This document shows, one piece after another, positions 1 to 6,859 of a DNA stretch of 10,800 nucleotides; positions within the stretch are counted from its first letter, which is position 1, and the number at the start of each line of letters is the position of its first letter. This stretch comes from Bog-473 sp035483935. GTDB lineage: Bacteria > Actinomycetota > Acidimicrobiia > Acidimicrobiales > RAAP-2. Position numbers and translations under genes: made by a program. The DNA lies in contig DATHPK010000066.1 of NCBI GenBank assembly GCA_035483935.1, positions 1 through 10,800 on the forward strand. The letters are read 5' to 3'. The notes beneath the pieces are model-generated. The model saw only the letters and a list, made by a program, of their open reading frames with translations. It was not told where the DNA came from and made no database searches.

Positions 1-1017
1 GTCTCGGTGATGGCCAACAAGATCCTCCCGGCGATGCTGGCGGGCGACACGGTCGTGGTCAAGGCCCCGCCGACGTGTCCGGCCGCGGTGCTGCTCGTGG
101 CGGCCGCCATGGCCGAGGCGCTCCCGCCGGGGGTGCTCAACGTGGTGAACGGCCCTGACGCTGCGCTCGGCGCCGCGCTGGTGGGGCATCCGGGGGTCGA
201 CATGGTGTCGTTCACGGGCGGCATCGGGACCGGCCAGGCGGTGATGGTCGCGGCAGCGGCGACGACCCGCCCGGTGGTGCTCGAGCTGGGAGGCAACGAT
301 GCAGCCATCCTCGCCCCCGATGTGGTCGGCGACCGGGCACTGGCGGACCGAATCGTCGAGGCGGCCTTCGTGACCTCGGGGCAGGTCTGCATGGCGATCA
401 AGCGTCTGTACGTGCACCGCGACAGGCTGGACGAGACGGTGGCTGCGTTGTCCGACCGCCTGGCGAGCGAGGTGGTGGGCAACGGGCTGGCCGAGGGTGT
501 GACGATGGGCCCGGTGCACACCGCAGGCGCACGCGACCGCGTGGAAGCCATGGTGGCCGAGGCGGACGAAGCCGGCGCCGCCGTCGTACGACCCGGCCGG
601 GTGCGCGACGAGGACCAAGGAAGCGGTGGCTACTTCGTGTCGCCGGCGCTCGTCGTGGCGCCCCCGGCCGATACCCGTATCGTGCGCGAGGAGCAGTTCG
701 CACCCGCACTGCCCGTCATCCCCTATGCCGACATCGAGGAAGCGGTGCAGGCCTCGAACGACACCGAGTTCGGCCTCTGCGCCTCGGTGTGGAGCAACGA
801 CGACGACCTGGCGAGAAGCGTGGCGGCCCGGTTGTCGGCGGGAACGGTGTTCGTCAACACGCACGGCATCTCGTCCATCGACATGTACGCGCCCATGGGC
901 GGGTGGAAACAGTCGGGCTTCGGCGTCGAGCTCGGTCCCGAGGGCATGCAGGCGTTCGCGCGCCAGCGGGTCACGGTGGCACGGCCGGGGCCGGCGGCAC
1001 AGGCGGCATCGGCATGA
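1..1017 (+). CDS. Aldehyde dehydrogenase family protein, 5'-truncated by window edge
   Basis: This is the C-terminal 338 residues of an NAD(P)-dependent aldehyde dehydrogenase, which oxidises an aldehyde to the carboxylic acid in the cytoplasm. The reading frame is open from base 1, so the ATG at base 10 is internal; by comparison with a usual family length of 450-500 residues, over 100 N-terminal residues lie upstream. Visible family marks, in order, are the cofactor-site lysine in VVVKAPP, the SFTGG segment of the nucleotide-binding domain, the general-base glutamate in LELGG (codon 283-285), the nucleophilic cysteine in SGQVC (codon 388-390), the EEQFAPALPV segment, and the C-terminal APMGGWKQSGFG motif. 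All catalytic residues that should be present are present. The stop overlaps the next gene's start as ATGA, so the two genes are probably cotranscribed. The substrate is unknown; the neighbouring deacylase suggests amino-acid-derived or amide-derived metabolism, which is inference. Confidence 0.93.
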   Translation, partial: VSVMANKILPAMLAGDTVVVKAPPTCPAAVLLVAAAMAEALPPGVLNVVNGPDAALGAALVGHPGVDMVSFTGGIGTGQAVMVAAAATTRPVVLELGGNDAAILAPDVVGDRALADRIVEAAFVTSGQVCMAIKRLYVHRDRLDETVAALSDRLASEVVGNGLAEGVTMGPVHTAGARDRVEAMVAEADEAGAAVVRPGRVRDEDQGSGGYFVSPALVVAPPADTRIVREEQFAPALPVIPYADIEEAVQASNDTEFGLCASVWSNDDDLARSVAARLSAGTVFVNTHGISSIDMYAPMGGWKQSGFGVELGPEGMQAFARQRVTVARPGPAAQAASA

Positions 1018-2762
1018 CGGTCGTCGTCAGGGGCGGCACGGTGGTCGACGGCACCGGGACAGCGCCCGTCAAGGCCGATGTCGTCATCGAGGGAGAGCGG
1101 GTCGTCGCCATCGGCTCCGACGTCGCGGCGGCCAACGGCGCCGCAGCGGTGATCGACGCGGGCGGCATGCTCGTCACGCCGGGCTTCGTCGACCTGCACA
1201 CGCACTACGACGCGCAGTTGTCGTGGGACCCCTACGCGAGCCCTTCGCCGCTGCACGGCGTCACGACCGTGCTCGGGGGCAATTGCGGCTTCTCCCTGGC
1301 ACCACTCGGTCCCGAGCATGCCGACTACATCAGCCGCATGATGGCCAGGGTGGAGGGGATGCCGCTCGCCGCGCTCCGCGCCGGGCTGTCCTGGGATTGG
1401 ACCTCGTTCGGGGAGTGGCTCGGCCGTTTCGACGGTCACATCGCGGTCAACGCCGGGTTCCTGGTGGGCCACTCCACGTTGCGCCGCATGGTCATGGGTG
1501 AGCGCGCGGTCGGCGGCACGGCCACCCCCGAGGACACGGACGCCATGGTGGCCGCTCTGCATGCGGCGCTGGACGAGGGTGCATTGGGATTCTCGACGTC
1601 ACAGGTCCATACGCACAACGACGGGGACAGCCAGCCGGTGCCCTCACGAGCGGCGAGCCGCGAAGAGATGGAGCGTCTGGCGGCCGCCGTACGCGACCAC
1701 GAGGGGACCACGCTCGAGCTCATCGTGGCCGGCTGCCTCAACGGGTTCTCCGAAGAAGACATCGACTTCATGTCGACGATGTCGCTCTTGGCCGATCGGC
1801 CCGTCAACTGGAACGTGCTCGGCGTGTCGGCCATGAACCCGGATGGCGTCTGGAGCCAGCTGGCGGCCGGGTCTGCGGCCGCCGAGCGCGGGGCCACGGT
1901 GGTCGCGCTGACCTTGCCGCACTCGATGCAGGTGCGTCTCAGCTTCGAGCACGGTGCAATCCTCGACGGGCTGCCGGGCTGGCGTGAGGTGTTCGCCCTG
2001 CCCTTCGACGAGCGCATCGCGGCGTTCTCGGATCCCGAGACGCGCAGGCGCCTCGACGCGGGTGCGCAGTCCGAAGAAGCCGGCATCCTGCGGCACCTGG
2101 CGGTGTGGGACCGGCTCATCTTCGACGAGACGTTCGCCGCCGAGAACAAGGCTCTCGAGGGGCGCACCGTGGGCGAGGTCGCGAGGGAGCTCGGTATCTC
2201 GCCGTTCGACGCAATGCTCGATGTCGTCGTCGCGGACGATCTCCGTACCGGGCTGCGACCGCCCATACCGACCTCCGAGGCGGACTGGGCATTTCGAGCG
2301 GAAGTCTGGAAGGACCCGCGCGCCATCGTCGGCGGCTCAGACGCCGGCGCGCACCTCGACACGATGTGCGGCGCGGTGTACTCGACCTCTCTGCTGGGCG
2401 ACGGGGTGCGCGCCCGAGGGTTGCTGAGCTGGGAACAGGCGGTCCGTCTCCTCACGGAAGTGCCGGCTCGCCTCTACGGACTGCGCGACCGGGGCCGGCT
2501 CGTCCCCGGTGCCTTCGCCGACGTCGTTGTGCTCGACCCCGCGACCATCGGCCACTGCCCCGTGCGCACCCGCGAGGACCTGCCCGGTGGCGCCAGCCGG
2601 CTCTATGCGGAGGCGACCGGTATCGAGCACGTGCTGGTGAACGGGACCGAGATCGTGCGCGGCGGCTCGTTCGTCGGCGCGACCCCTGGACATGTCTTGC
2701 GTTCGGGCGTTGACACCTTCACGGTGCATGCGGGTGCGCAATGGGCGGGTGCCATGGGGTGA
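1014..2762 (+). CDS. Amidohydrolase, N-acyl-D-amino-acid deacylase (D-aminoacylase) family
   Basis: A 582-residue metal-dependent amidohydrolase of the COG3653 group, whose characterised members cleave N-acyl-D-amino acids to the amino acid and a carboxylate. The start is the ATG at 1014, which overlaps the upstream stop (ATGA); there is no strong ribosome-binding site, so translational coupling is likely. The N-terminal beta-sandwich strand reads VRGGTVVDGTG (residues 5-15), followed by the metal motif HTHYDAQ (H62, H64), GGNCGFSLAP with C91 (the family's cysteine ligand position), GHSTLR (152-157), and the catalytic aspartate in GGSDAGAH (D443). The C-terminal cap returns at VPGAFADVVVLD. 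An unusual part is residues 195-270: there is an STSQVHTHNDGD stretch, and I do not find the two later histidines of classical D-aminoacylase at their expected places (residues 230-270). The true substrate may therefore differ from N-acyl-D-amino acids. Family assignment is firm; substrate is open. Confidence 0.9.
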   Translation: MTVVVRGGTVVDGTGTAPVKADVVIEGERVVAIGSDVAAANGAAAVIDAGGMLVTPGFVDLHTHYDAQLSWDPYASPSPLHGVTTVLGGNCGFSLAPLGPEHADYISRMMARVEGMPLAALRAGLSWDWTSFGEWLGRFDGHIAVNAGFLVGHSTLRRMVMGERAVGGTATPEDTDAMVAALHAALDEGALGFSTSQVHTHNDGDSQPVPSRAASREEMERLAAAVRDHEGTTLELIVAGCLNGFSEEDIDFMSTMSLLADRPVNWNVLGVSAMNPDGVWSQLAAGSAAAERGATVVALTLPHSMQVRLSFEHGAILDGLPGWREVFALPFDERIAAFSDPETRRRLDAGAQSEEAGILRHLAVWDRLIFDETFAAENKALEGRTVGEVARELGISPFDAMLDVVVADDLRTGLRPPIPTSEADWAFRAEVWKDPRAIVGGSDAGAHLDTMCGAVYSTSLLGDGVRARGLLSWEQAVRLLTEVPARLYGLRDRGRLVPGAFADVVVLDPATIGHCPVRTREDLPGGASRLYAEATGIEHVLVNGTEIVRGGSFVGATPGHVLRSGVDTFTVHAGAQWAGAMG

Positions 2763-2772
2763 CCGGTCACCC
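2757..2772. promoter_or_regulatory. Perfect 16-base palindrome over the amidohydrolase stop codon
   Basis: The sequence GGGTGACCGGTCACCC is its own reverse complement. It includes the TGA stop (2760-2762) and is followed by TTT at 2773-2775. As RNA it could fold into a 6-bp stem with a CCGG loop and a very short U run, which would be a weak terminator. As DNA it could be an operator for the gene starting at 2832: its centre lies about 65 bases before the inferred transcription start, a typical activator distance. The sequence does not decide between these readings. Confidence 0.5.
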
Positions 2773-2816
2773 TTTGCGTGGCCCGGGGACGTCAGAGTTA
2801 CCGCAGCGTTGTCCCG

Positions 2817-2822
2817 TATACT
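2817..2822 (+). promoter_or_regulatory. Candidate -10 box (TATACT) for the first GNAT gene
   Basis: TATACT matches the sigma-70/SigA -10 consensus at five of six positions in otherwise GC-rich DNA. It ends nine bases before the ATG at 2832, so transcription would begin at or within a few bases of that ATG, giving a leaderless or almost leaderless message, a common arrangement in actinobacteria. No convincing -35 hexamer is seen 16-19 bases upstream, and no Shine-Dalgarno sequence precedes the ATG, which fits this reading. Confidence 0.5.
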
Positions 2823-2831
2823 TACGAGTCC

Positions 2832-3914
2832 ATGGACGTCGAGTTGGTGACCGACGTCGAAGCAGTGCAAGGATTCGTGGGCGGGTGGGATGCGCTCGCC
2901 GGGCGCGTGCAGTTGCCGCGAGCGAGCGGCACGATGGTGGCGGCATGGGCCCGACGCATGATGGATCCGGTGTCCGAACTGCGCGTGTGGATCGCGACCG
3001 AGGGCGCAGACGTCGTGGCGGTCCTTCCGTTTGTTTCGGAACCGATGGCGCGTGGACGGGTCCGGCTGATACCACCGGCCACGGACATGATGTTCGGGGT
3101 CGTGCCGGTCGTCGATCCTGATCACGCAGATGACGCGATTGCAGCAGTCGCGGCCGCCATCGCGGCCCGGGCGGAGCCGGTGGACATGGCGAGCCTCTAC
3201 TGGCTCCCGCATGGCTCACCCTGGTCGACGGCGTTGCACGGAGTGTTCCCGGAGCCGGAATGGGTGGCCATAAAAACGACGGACTATCACGCCTGGTACA
3301 CGGAACTGGGCAAGAGCCAGGATGATTGGCTGCAGACCCGCGGCGGCGAATTCAGACGAACCGTGCGTCGCCGCGCCCGCCGACTCGAGGAACAAGGGTT
3401 CCGGGTTGTCACGATCGTCGATCCGGCGGAGATCAAGGCGCGTCTCTCACGAGTGCAGTCGCTCTACCAGTCGAGAAAGATGGAACGAGGAGGCGAGGGG
3501 TACCGCTTCGACGACGGGATGATCGGCGCCATCGAGGACGTGCTCGAGACATCGGGCACCGTCCAGCTCCGGCTCTCTGTGGTGGAGCGCGGGGAGCTCC
3601 TCGTCGGGGCCTCCCTCGCCGTGCGAGCAGAGGCGAGGATGAGTTGCTGGCTCACCGGCTTCGACTCGGAGTGGTCCCGCCTGGGACCCGGCATCGCCGC
3701 ACTCCTGGAAGCGCTCGACGCGGGCGGACGATCAGGATGCCTGGTCGCCGACCTCGGAGTCGGTGATCAGTCGTACAAGGACGAGTTTCAAGATGCCGCG
3801 TTCCCGCTCGAGTCGCTGACGTGGTGTCGCCCGCGGCTGGCCCGTCTGCTCCAGCTCGGGGCGCCGGGGACGTCTCAGCAGGGTCAGACTCAAGGGGCAT
3901 CGGGCGGTGGGTGA
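2832..3914 (+). CDS. CelD/BcsL-type GNAT acyltransferase (first of two)
   Basis: A 360-residue protein of the GNAT superfamily resembling the CelD/BcsL group (Pfam Acetyltransf_6, PF13480), often annotated as 'acetyltransferase involved in cellulose biosynthesis' and found in polysaccharide and lipid-modification clusters. The visible signature is a basic helix FRRTVRRRARRLEEQG (174-189), the strand VVERGELLVGASLAV (251-264), the acyl-CoA-site region GFDSEWSRLGPGIAALLEAL (276-295), and DLGVGDQSYKDEF (307-319). No signal peptide or membrane span is seen, so it is cytoplasmic. I chose the ATG at 2832 because a TATACT box lies just before it; a GTG at 2778 would add 18 residues that do not look like the family N terminus and would put that box inside the gene. 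The last 8 bases overlap the downstream glycosyltransferase, pointing to joint action on a glycan or glycolipid. The acyl donor and acceptor are unknown. The C-terminal tail (about 345-360) is low-complexity Gly/Gln/Ser. Confidence 0.85.
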   Translation: MDVELVTDVEAVQGFVGGWDALAGRVQLPRASGTMVAAWARRMMDPVSELRVWIATEGADVVAVLPFVSEPMARGRVRLIPPATDMMFGVVPVVDPDHADDAIAAVAAAIAARAEPVDMASLYWLPHGSPWSTALHGVFPEPEWVAIKTTDYHAWYTELGKSQDDWLQTRGGEFRRTVRRRARRLEEQGFRVVTIVDPAEIKARLSRVQSLYQSRKMERGGEGYRFDDGMIGAIEDVLETSGTVQLRLSVVERGELLVGASLAVRAEARMSCWLTGFDSEWSRLGPGIAALLEALDAGGRSGCLVADLGVGDQSYKDEFQDAAFPLESLTWCRPRLARLLQLGAPGTSQQGQTQGASGGG

Positions 3915-4767
3915 CCATCCGGTCCGGGTGAGTGTGATCTTGCCCGTGCGTAACGGGCAGCCGTTCCTCGAGGGACAGCTCGAAGCATTGGAACGCCAGT
4001 CTTGTTCTTTCCCTTGGGAGGTCATCGTCGTCGACAACGGCTCTACAGACGGGTCGTACGAAATGGCAGCGGGATTTGCCGACCGTCTCCCGAAGTTCCA
4101 GCTTCTCCGCGTGGAAACACCCGGAAAATCCCGGGCACTGAACCGGGGCATCGAGGTGGCCCAGGGTGAACACCTCGTGTTCGTGGACGCCGATGACGAG
4201 GCGGGCGAGGGATACGTCGAGAAGATGTCCCGAGCACTCGGAGAGTTCGATGTCGTTGGTGCCTACATCGACACGGACTCGCTTAATCCGTGGTGTGCCC
4301 GCAAGGAGCTGGCTGCGAACGACGGCATGCCCGTCTATCACAGGTTTCGGGAAGCCCTGCCGGGCTGTGTCGTCGCTATGCGTGCCACTGTCTGCGCGTC
4401 CGTGGGGCCCTTCGACGTCTCGCTGATCTCGGCCGAGGACATCGACTACTGCTGGAGGGCGGTCGCTGCCGGTGCCACCCTCGGCCGCCAGCTCGATGCC
4501 GTGATGCTCGTTCGCAGGCCGGCCGACAGCCGTGCCGCGTTCAAGAAAGCCCGAGGTTACGGTCACTCCGCGGTCTGGCTCTACGAACGCTACCGATCCG
4601 AAGGAATGCCGCGGCGCACTCTCCGAAACGTCGTGGCACCGATGCGTTGGGCGATCACCAACGCGATTCGCGGTGACGGCCCTTGGGGGTGGGCGATCGC
4701 CTGGGAACTCGGGACCCTCGTCGGCCGGGGCGAGGAATCGGTGCGGCGTCGGGTCTATTTTCCGTGA
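3907..4767 (+). CDS. Family 2 glycosyltransferase
   Basis: A 286-residue GT-A-fold glycosyltransferase that would transfer a sugar from a nucleotide-sugar donor to a glycan, lipid carrier or small acceptor. The fold starts immediately with RVSVILPVRNGQPFLEGQL (7-25), followed by VVDNGSTDGS (41-50, nucleotide binding), the metal-binding VDADD motif (93-97), and the acceptor-side AED (176-178) with YCWR (181-184), in place of the usual ED/W-R pair. No obvious transmembrane helix follows the catalytic domain; the C-terminal part (WAITNAIRG to WAIAWELG) is only mildly hydrophobic, so the enzyme is cytosolic or peripheral. The start is GTG at 3907, overlapping the upstream gene by 8 bases and preceded by AAGGGG at 3892-3897, a good ribosome-binding site about ten bases away. 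The gene is slightly lower in GC than the flanking metabolic genes. The donor sugar cannot be predicted. Confidence 0.9.
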   Translation: MGDHPVRVSVILPVRNGQPFLEGQLEALERQSCSFPWEVIVVDNGSTDGSYEMAAGFADRLPKFQLLRVETPGKSRALNRGIEVAQGEHLVFVDADDEAGEGYVEKMSRALGEFDVVGAYIDTDSLNPWCARKELAANDGMPVYHRFREALPGCVVAMRATVCASVGPFDVSLISAEDIDYCWRAVAAGATLGRQLDAVMLVRRPADSRAAFKKARGYGHSAVWLYERYRSEGMPRRTLRNVVAPMRWAITNAIRGDGPWGWAIAWELGTLVGRGEESVRRRVYFP

Positions 4768-4776
4768 TCATTGGCC

Positions 4777-4797
4777 GGTGCCGCGCGAGGCGGCACC
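4777..4797 (+). terminator. Terminator-like hairpin after the glycosyltransferase
   Basis: An 8-bp perfect stem, GGTGCCGC (4777-4784) and GCGGCACC (4790-4797), with a 5-base loop, begins nine bases after the glycosyltransferase stop. The downstream run is only partly T-rich (ACTCCCGTTTCGTTC), so it may act as a weak or attenuating terminator. Its place argues that 4768-4863 is a spacer and not coding. Confidence 0.5.
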
Positions 4798-4863
4798 ACT
4801 CCCGTTTCGTTCGGATACCGGCTCGTCTGTCCATCGAAGCCGCTCATCTGCCAGTGTGACCCG

Positions 4864-6039
4864 GTGGAAACTCGGCTGGTGGGCGTCCAGGACCTGAACT
4901 CGGACGACTTGGAGAGATGGAGCGCCTTGGCGGAGCGGGCGGTCGAGCCGAATCCGTTCTTCGAGCCGGACTTTCTCGACCTCGCGGCGAGGCACTTCGA
5001 CGGATTCGCCCGGACACGCCTCCTGATCGCGTCTGAGGACTCGGCTTGGAGGGCGATGGTCCCCGTGGTCGGCGTCGGGCATCCGAAAATCCCGCCTCGC
5101 CGCTCGGGCATGACCAACGGGTTCCCCACGATGATCTCGGGGCTCTCGACGCCTCTCGTCGACCGGGACCACGTCGAAGAAGCTACGGGCGCGCTCCTCG
5201 ACGGATTGCGCCGGGAAGCGCAGGGGGGAGGGCTTCCCGGGATCCTCTTTCTCCAGCGCGTGGATGAACAAGGACCAGTTGCCGCTGCTCTTCGCCGGGC
5301 CTCCGCGGTCCGCGGCATGCCCGTCTTCTCCAAAGAATCGTGGGAGCGCGGTCTGGTGACGCGGACGGGGCACTGGGAGCAACCAGTCAGTAAAGAACGA
5401 CGGCGTCAGAATGCACGTCGCCGTCGGATGCTCGAACGTGACGCCGAGCTCGAAGTGAGTCTGGTGGACCGAACCCACGATCCTGCCGCCGCGGAGGAGT
5501 TCTTGAAAATGGAGGCGTCCGGGTGGAAGGGCGAGGGCACCGGGACGGCGATGGCGCGTGAGCCGGCGAAGATCGCTTGGTTCCACGAGTGGGTGGATAG
5601 TTGGACGAGAGCAGGACGCGTGACCTTGCTTGCCGTGAACGTCGGCGATACTTCGATTGCGATGCAGTACTTCCTGCGAGCAGGGGAGGGAATGTTCCTG
5701 TTTCGCACTGCGTACGACGCCGACTACGCCAAATACGGGCCCGGTGCCTTGATGCTCGAATACGGGATGGCGGCGCAGTTCGAGCAGAGCGACGCGACTT
5801 GGCTCGACTCGAACACCGATCCGGACAACGGTTTCCTCCTCGAGATGCTCCCCGAAAGACGGACCATCGCAACGCTCTTGATCGGGACCGGGGGCGCTGT
5901 CGATCGGACCGCCGTGTCGACAATGCCCATCATGACCCGCGGCGTCGCGGAGTTGCGCCGGGTTCGGCTTGGTCTGTCGCGGCTCCGCCATTCAGGCTCC
6001 TCCTCCGCCGGCGATCACGCTCCGGAGGGGTCCGGCTGA
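4864..6039 (+). CDS. CelD/BcsL-type GNAT acyltransferase (second of two)
   Basis: A second GNAT protein of the CelD/BcsL type (391 residues from the GTG at 4864). Family-like features are NPFFEPDFL near the N terminus (30-38), the basic helix SKERRRQNARRRRMLER (176-192), EEFLKMEASGWKG (211-223), a core strand VTLLAVNVGDTSIAMQYFL (253-271), and FRTAYDADYAKYGPG (280-294) followed by LMLEYGM. The WKG-containing segment and the YDxxYAKYGPG motif are the strongest hallmarks. The start is uncertain: a TTG at 4771 keeps the frame open, but the 31 extra residues would span the hairpin at 4777-4797 and include a Cys-rich stretch unlike the family; GTG 4864 or GTG 4879 (with GGAAA upstream) fits better. 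It is not a close copy of the gene at 2832; length and motifs differ. It is on the same strand as the glycosyltransferase and probably works on the same product, which is inference. The C-terminal tail beyond about residue 345 is basic and low in complexity. Confidence 0.83.
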   Translation: METRLVGVQDLNSDDLERWSALAERAVEPNPFFEPDFLDLAARHFDGFARTRLLIASEDSAWRAMVPVVGVGHPKIPPRRSGMTNGFPTMISGLSTPLVDRDHVEEATGALLDGLRREAQGGGLPGILFLQRVDEQGPVAAALRRASAVRGMPVFSKESWERGLVTRTGHWEQPVSKERRRQNARRRRMLERDAELEVSLVDRTHDPAAAEEFLKMEASGWKGEGTGTAMAREPAKIAWFHEWVDSWTRAGRVTLLAVNVGDTSIAMQYFLRAGEGMFLFRTAYDADYAKYGPGALMLEYGMAAQFEQSDATWLDSNTDPDNGFLLEMLPERRTIATLLIGTGGAVDRTAVSTMPIMTRGVAELRRVRLGLSRLRHSGSSSAGDHAPEGSG

Positions 6040-6090
6040 CCGATCGCACGACCGGGATGCCGGAGACCGCCGCCCAGAAAGGGTCCGTGC

Positions 6091-6819
6091 TCAGAGCAGC
6101 CGGGTCTCGAGCGGCTCCTCCCTGGTCGTACCGCCCTCGCTGACCAGCGAATAAGCCAACTTCCCCTCGACCTCGGTGAAGGCGTCGACCAACTCGGTCC
6201 CCTCGAAGACGAGTCCCGCGCCGTTGTCGGTGGCGTAGCCATCGGGGAGCGTCCCGTCGGCGACCAGCCGGTGAATGAGGGGACGACGCTGCTCTTCCAC
6301 GTCGTAGTGCGGGCTGTTCGAATAGGGCAAGAAGGCGAGGCCGTTGGTGATGGGCTGGAGCGTGGAACCGAACGAGTCGGTCGTGCCGCCGAGGTGCCAG
6401 CAGATCGAACCGGCCGACACGCCCTGGAGCACGACGCCGGCCTCCCAGCATTCGCGAAGGATCAGGTCGAGCCCGTGGAGTCGCCACAGCGCCAGCAGGT
6501 TTGCCGTGCTGCCGCCGCCGACCCAGATCACGTCCTGGGCCAGCAGGTGGGCACGCACGTCGGAGTAGTTGGGCATCGGGAACAGGGTGAGGTGCGAGCT
6601 GAGAAAGCCGATCTTGGCGAACGCGTTGTGAATCGCCGCCAGGCGTGGCAGGTCGTCGCCCGTCGCAGTTGCGAGGATGCACACCTTGGGGTACTCGCCC
6701 GCCCGCGCCAGGTCGGCGGCCATCCGGTACGAAGGCCCAGGCCGGAGGTTGGTCGGATCGGGCCCCTCGAGCTGGAAGCCGATGGAGGTGGCGACGATCG
6801 TCGGCAGGCGGGCGGCCAT
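6091..6819 (-). CDS. Peptidase S51 (PepE/dipeptidase E-like) family protein
   Basis: A 242-residue cytoplasmic protein with the class-I-glutamine-amidotransferase-like fold of peptidase family S51, whose members include aspartyl dipeptidase PepE and cyanophycinase. Visible marks are VIWVGGGSTANLLALW (97-112), the nucleophile elbow GVSAGSICW with S135 (133-141), and SNSPHYD (167-173), whose H171 matches the catalytic histidine of PepE. Length agrees with PepE (about 230 residues). The start is the ATG at 6819; reading further upstream would run into the preceding dehydrogenase in another frame. It lies 40 bases behind the D-2-hydroxyacid dehydrogenase on the same strand, so the pair is probably one transcript; no clear Shine-Dalgarno sequence precedes the ATG. 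The role beside sugar-acid enzymes is unclear. It could cleave a small aspartyl or isoaspartyl peptide, or be an uncharacterised S51 relative. It converges on the GNAT gene, separated by 51 bases. Confidence 0.87.
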   Translation of the reverse strand: MAARLPTIVATSIGFQLEGPDPTNLRPGPSYRMAADLARAGEYPKVCILATATGDDLPRLAAIHNAFAKIGFLSSHLTLFPMPNYSDVRAHLLAQDVIWVGGGSTANLLALWRLHGLDLILRECWEAGVVLQGVSAGSICWHLGGTTDSFGSTLQPITNGLAFLPYSNSPHYDVEEQRRPLIHRLVADGTLPDGYATDNGAGLVFEGTELVDAFTEVEGKLAYSLVSEGGTTREEPLETRLL

Positions 6820-6859
6820 TTGGTCGGGCTCGGTCCGGCGGGGGCCGACGTACCGGCGG

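Noticed and set aside
2778..2831. GTG 2778 as start of the first GNAT protein.
   Set aside because: It would add 18 residues with no family resemblance and place the TATACT box inside the coding region; ATG 2832 is a better start.
4768..5991. A 407-residue open frame on the - strand.
   Set aside because: It is antisense to the second GNAT gene and has a composition (Arg, Pro, His) typical of complement-strand shadows, with no motif.
6063..6108. Inverted repeat GAGACC (6063-6068) and GGTCTC (6103-6108) near the convergent stops.
   Set aside because: Only 6 bp with a loop of 34 bases, partly inside the S51 gene and without a T run; not convincing as a terminator.
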